A DNA stretch of 64,000 nucleotides from CAIYOL01 sp964494805. GTDB taxonomy: Bacteria > Planctomycetota > Phycisphaerae > Sedimentisphaerales > Anaerobacaceae. The position numbers and the translations under genes are program-made. Of this stretch, positions 62,727-64,000 are shown piece by piece. Positions within the stretch are counted from its first letter, which is position 1. Each line of letters starts with the position of its first letter. The stretch spans positions 1 through 64,000 of the forward strand of contig CAZBST010000010.1 in assembly GCA_964494805.1 (NCBI GenBank). The letters are read 5' to 3'. Under the pieces are notes generated by a model, which saw only the letters and a program-made list of their open reading frames with translations, was not told the origin of the DNA and made no database searches.

Positions 62727-64000
62727 GTGAGTTTTCCCATATTAGTTCTGGTTGTCAGCTTTGTCATATTAATTGCCTTAAACGTGCCGGTGGCTTTCTG
62801 TATGGGTATCTCAACGGTTCTGGCACTTTTAGCGATGGGAGATTTGCCGGCATTTGTGGCTACAGCACATAAAATAGCCACTGGAATCGACAGTTTCACT
62901 TTGCTGGCGATACCGTTTTTCATCCTATCGGGTCTACTGATGGGACAAGGAGGCATTGCCCGCCGTCTTATTGACTTTGCAAATGTGCTGGTGGGCCGAT
63001 TCCGGGGAGGATTAGCTTTCGTAAATGTGCTGACCTGCATGCTCTTCGGTGCGATATCAGGTTCTGCAGCAGCAGCGGTATCCGCAATAGGGGGCTTCAC
63101 GATACCGCTGATGAATAAGATGGGCTATAATCGGGAATTCAACGCTTCGGTAACCATAACCGCATCAACAACAGGTCTGCTGATACCACCAAGCAACGTT
63201 ATGATTGTCTATTCGCTGGCCACCGGCGGTATTGTTTCGATTGCGGCTCTGTTCGTAGCAGGATACCTGCCCGGGATTCTGATGGGGGTGGGACTGATGG
63301 TCGTCGCCGGATGGATATCCATCAGACATAGCTACGGCAAAGGTAAAACCTTCGCTTTCAAGGGGGCCCTATTTCGTTTCCTGCAGGCAATTCCGCCAAT
63401 GATGCTCGTGATTATCGTAGTCGGCGGCATCCTTATGGGATGGTTCACGCCGACAGAGGCCTCGGCAGTCGGCGTTCTCTATTCACTAATCCTCGCTGTC
63501 TTCGTATACCGGGAAGTTAAAATCAAGGACCTGCCGAAGATTTTTCTTCAGTGCGGCGTTATTACATCGGTAGTTTTTCTACTCATAGGGACAAGTATGG
63601 CGATGTCGTGGGTACTGGCATCAGAAAATGTTCCCCAGAATATAAGCGCCGGCCTGATAAGTCTTACAAACAACAAAATTATCGTTCTGCTGATAATTAA
63701 TGCTATCCTGCTGATGGTAGGATGTTTTATGGATATGACACCCGCTATTCTGATATTTACACCTATCTTTTTACCTGTTGTTCAGAAATTTGGGGTGCAC
63801 CCACTGCATTTCGGCATCATAATGATCATGAATTTAAGTATAGGTCTGTGCACACCGCCGGTCGGGACCTGTCTTTTTCTCGGCTGCGGTATAGCGGAAA
63901 CCACAGTAACCAAAGTAATCCGCCACATTCTGCCATTTTTTGCCTCGATGGTAGTTACGCTGCTGATCACTATTTACGTACCTGAAATAACTATGTGGCT
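62727..64000 (+). CDS. dctM: TRAP transporter large membrane subunit (DctM), cut by window end
   Basis: A GTG at 62727, with AAAGGA 7 bases upstream, opens a frame that stays open to the window end (424 codons). It has about twelve membrane helices with the family motifs LLAIPFFILSGLLM, GAISGSAAAAVSAIG, LLIPPSNVMI, FTPTEASAVGVLYS and CTPPVGTCLF. It forms the ion-driven transport channel with DctQ. DctM is usually about 425-430 residues, so nearly the whole gene is present; only the last few residues and the stop are missing. Confidence 0.94.
   Translation, partial: MSFPILVLVVSFVILIALNVPVAFCMGISTVLALLAMGDLPAFVATAHKIATGIDSFTLLAIPFFILSGLLMGQGGIARRLIDFANVLVGRFRGGLAFVNVLTCMLFGAISGSAAAAVSAIGGFTIPLMNKMGYNREFNASVTITASTTGLLIPPSNVMIVYSLATGGIVSIAALFVAGYLPGILMGVGLMVVAGWISIRHSYGKGKTFAFKGALFRFLQAIPPMMLVIIVVGGILMGWFTPTEASAVGVLYSLILAVFVYREVKIKDLPKIFLQCGVITSVVFLLIGTSMAMSWVLASENVPQNISAGLISLTNNKIIVLLIINAILLMVGCFMDMTPAILIFTPIFLPVVQKFGVHPLHFGIIMIMNLSIGLCTPPVGTCLFLGCGIAETTVTKVIRHILPFFASMVVTLLITIYVPEITMW

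Overview
The window reads as chromosomal DNA from an anaerobic, polysaccharide-degrading planctomycete, most likely of the Phycisphaerae/Sedimentisphaerales type. This is inferred from secreted proteins ending in a dockerin-like D-x-D-x-D...W tail, a choice-of-anchor-Q beta-helix protein, an 'ALKSTGPRT...KHGL' family protein, B12-dependent ribonucleotide reductase, a pyrophosphate-driven ion pump, and intergenic DNA crowded with dispersed repeats.

Layout. 1-5201 (minus): membrane pyrophosphatase (cut by the window edge), argJ, argC, a Cys-rich DUF3795-like gene, a terminator, then rpsI and rplM. 5202-11373: a large secreted beta-helix protein, a GH62 arabinofuranosidase, a frameshifted zinc-ribbon membrane protein, and repeat-rich spacers. 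11374-21855: nrdJ (with possible NrdR boxes), uvrC facing away from it, then a tight minus-strand run of MBL hydrolase, ligA, methyltransferase, ribD and a CofE-like ligase. 21972-27233: tRNA-Asn, a GT-C membrane protein broken by an in-frame TGA, an overlapping Ser/Thr kinase and PPP-type phosphatase pair, and a GT2/GT21 glycosyltransferase carrying an in-frame repeat insertion. 27250-30548: an AT-rich accessory stretch with a DNA methyltransferase fused to an Mrr-like nuclease domain and four small unknown genes, two of which share a GMGYQV motif. 30889-38574: an ALKSTGP-family protein, a diguanylate cyclase, two large membrane proteins with TPR or helical repeats, and ahcY. 38769-48299: a GH10 xylanase, an FG-GAP protein flanked by 62-bp direct repeats, a TPR-membrane-AAA-AAA ATPase, and a GH2 beta-mannosidase. 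48336-53869: a PilM-PilN fusion with PilO-like and unknown partners. 53958-64000: mtaB, a secreted metzincin-like protein, and an MFS plus TRAP transporter operon behind a perfect palindrome.

How it fits together. The secreted or cytoplasmic glycosidases (GH62, GH10, GH2) and the uronate-type MFS and TRAP transporters fit growth on arabinoglucuronoxylan and mannan, though they are scattered rather than in one polysaccharide locus. The most unusual items are the membrane-anchored double-AAA protein, the methyltransferase-nuclease fusion with its AT-rich neighbours, the kinase-phosphatase overlap, and the several repeat families: 21-nt phased A-tract arrays, 62-bp direct repeats, and palindromes inserted in frame into genes.
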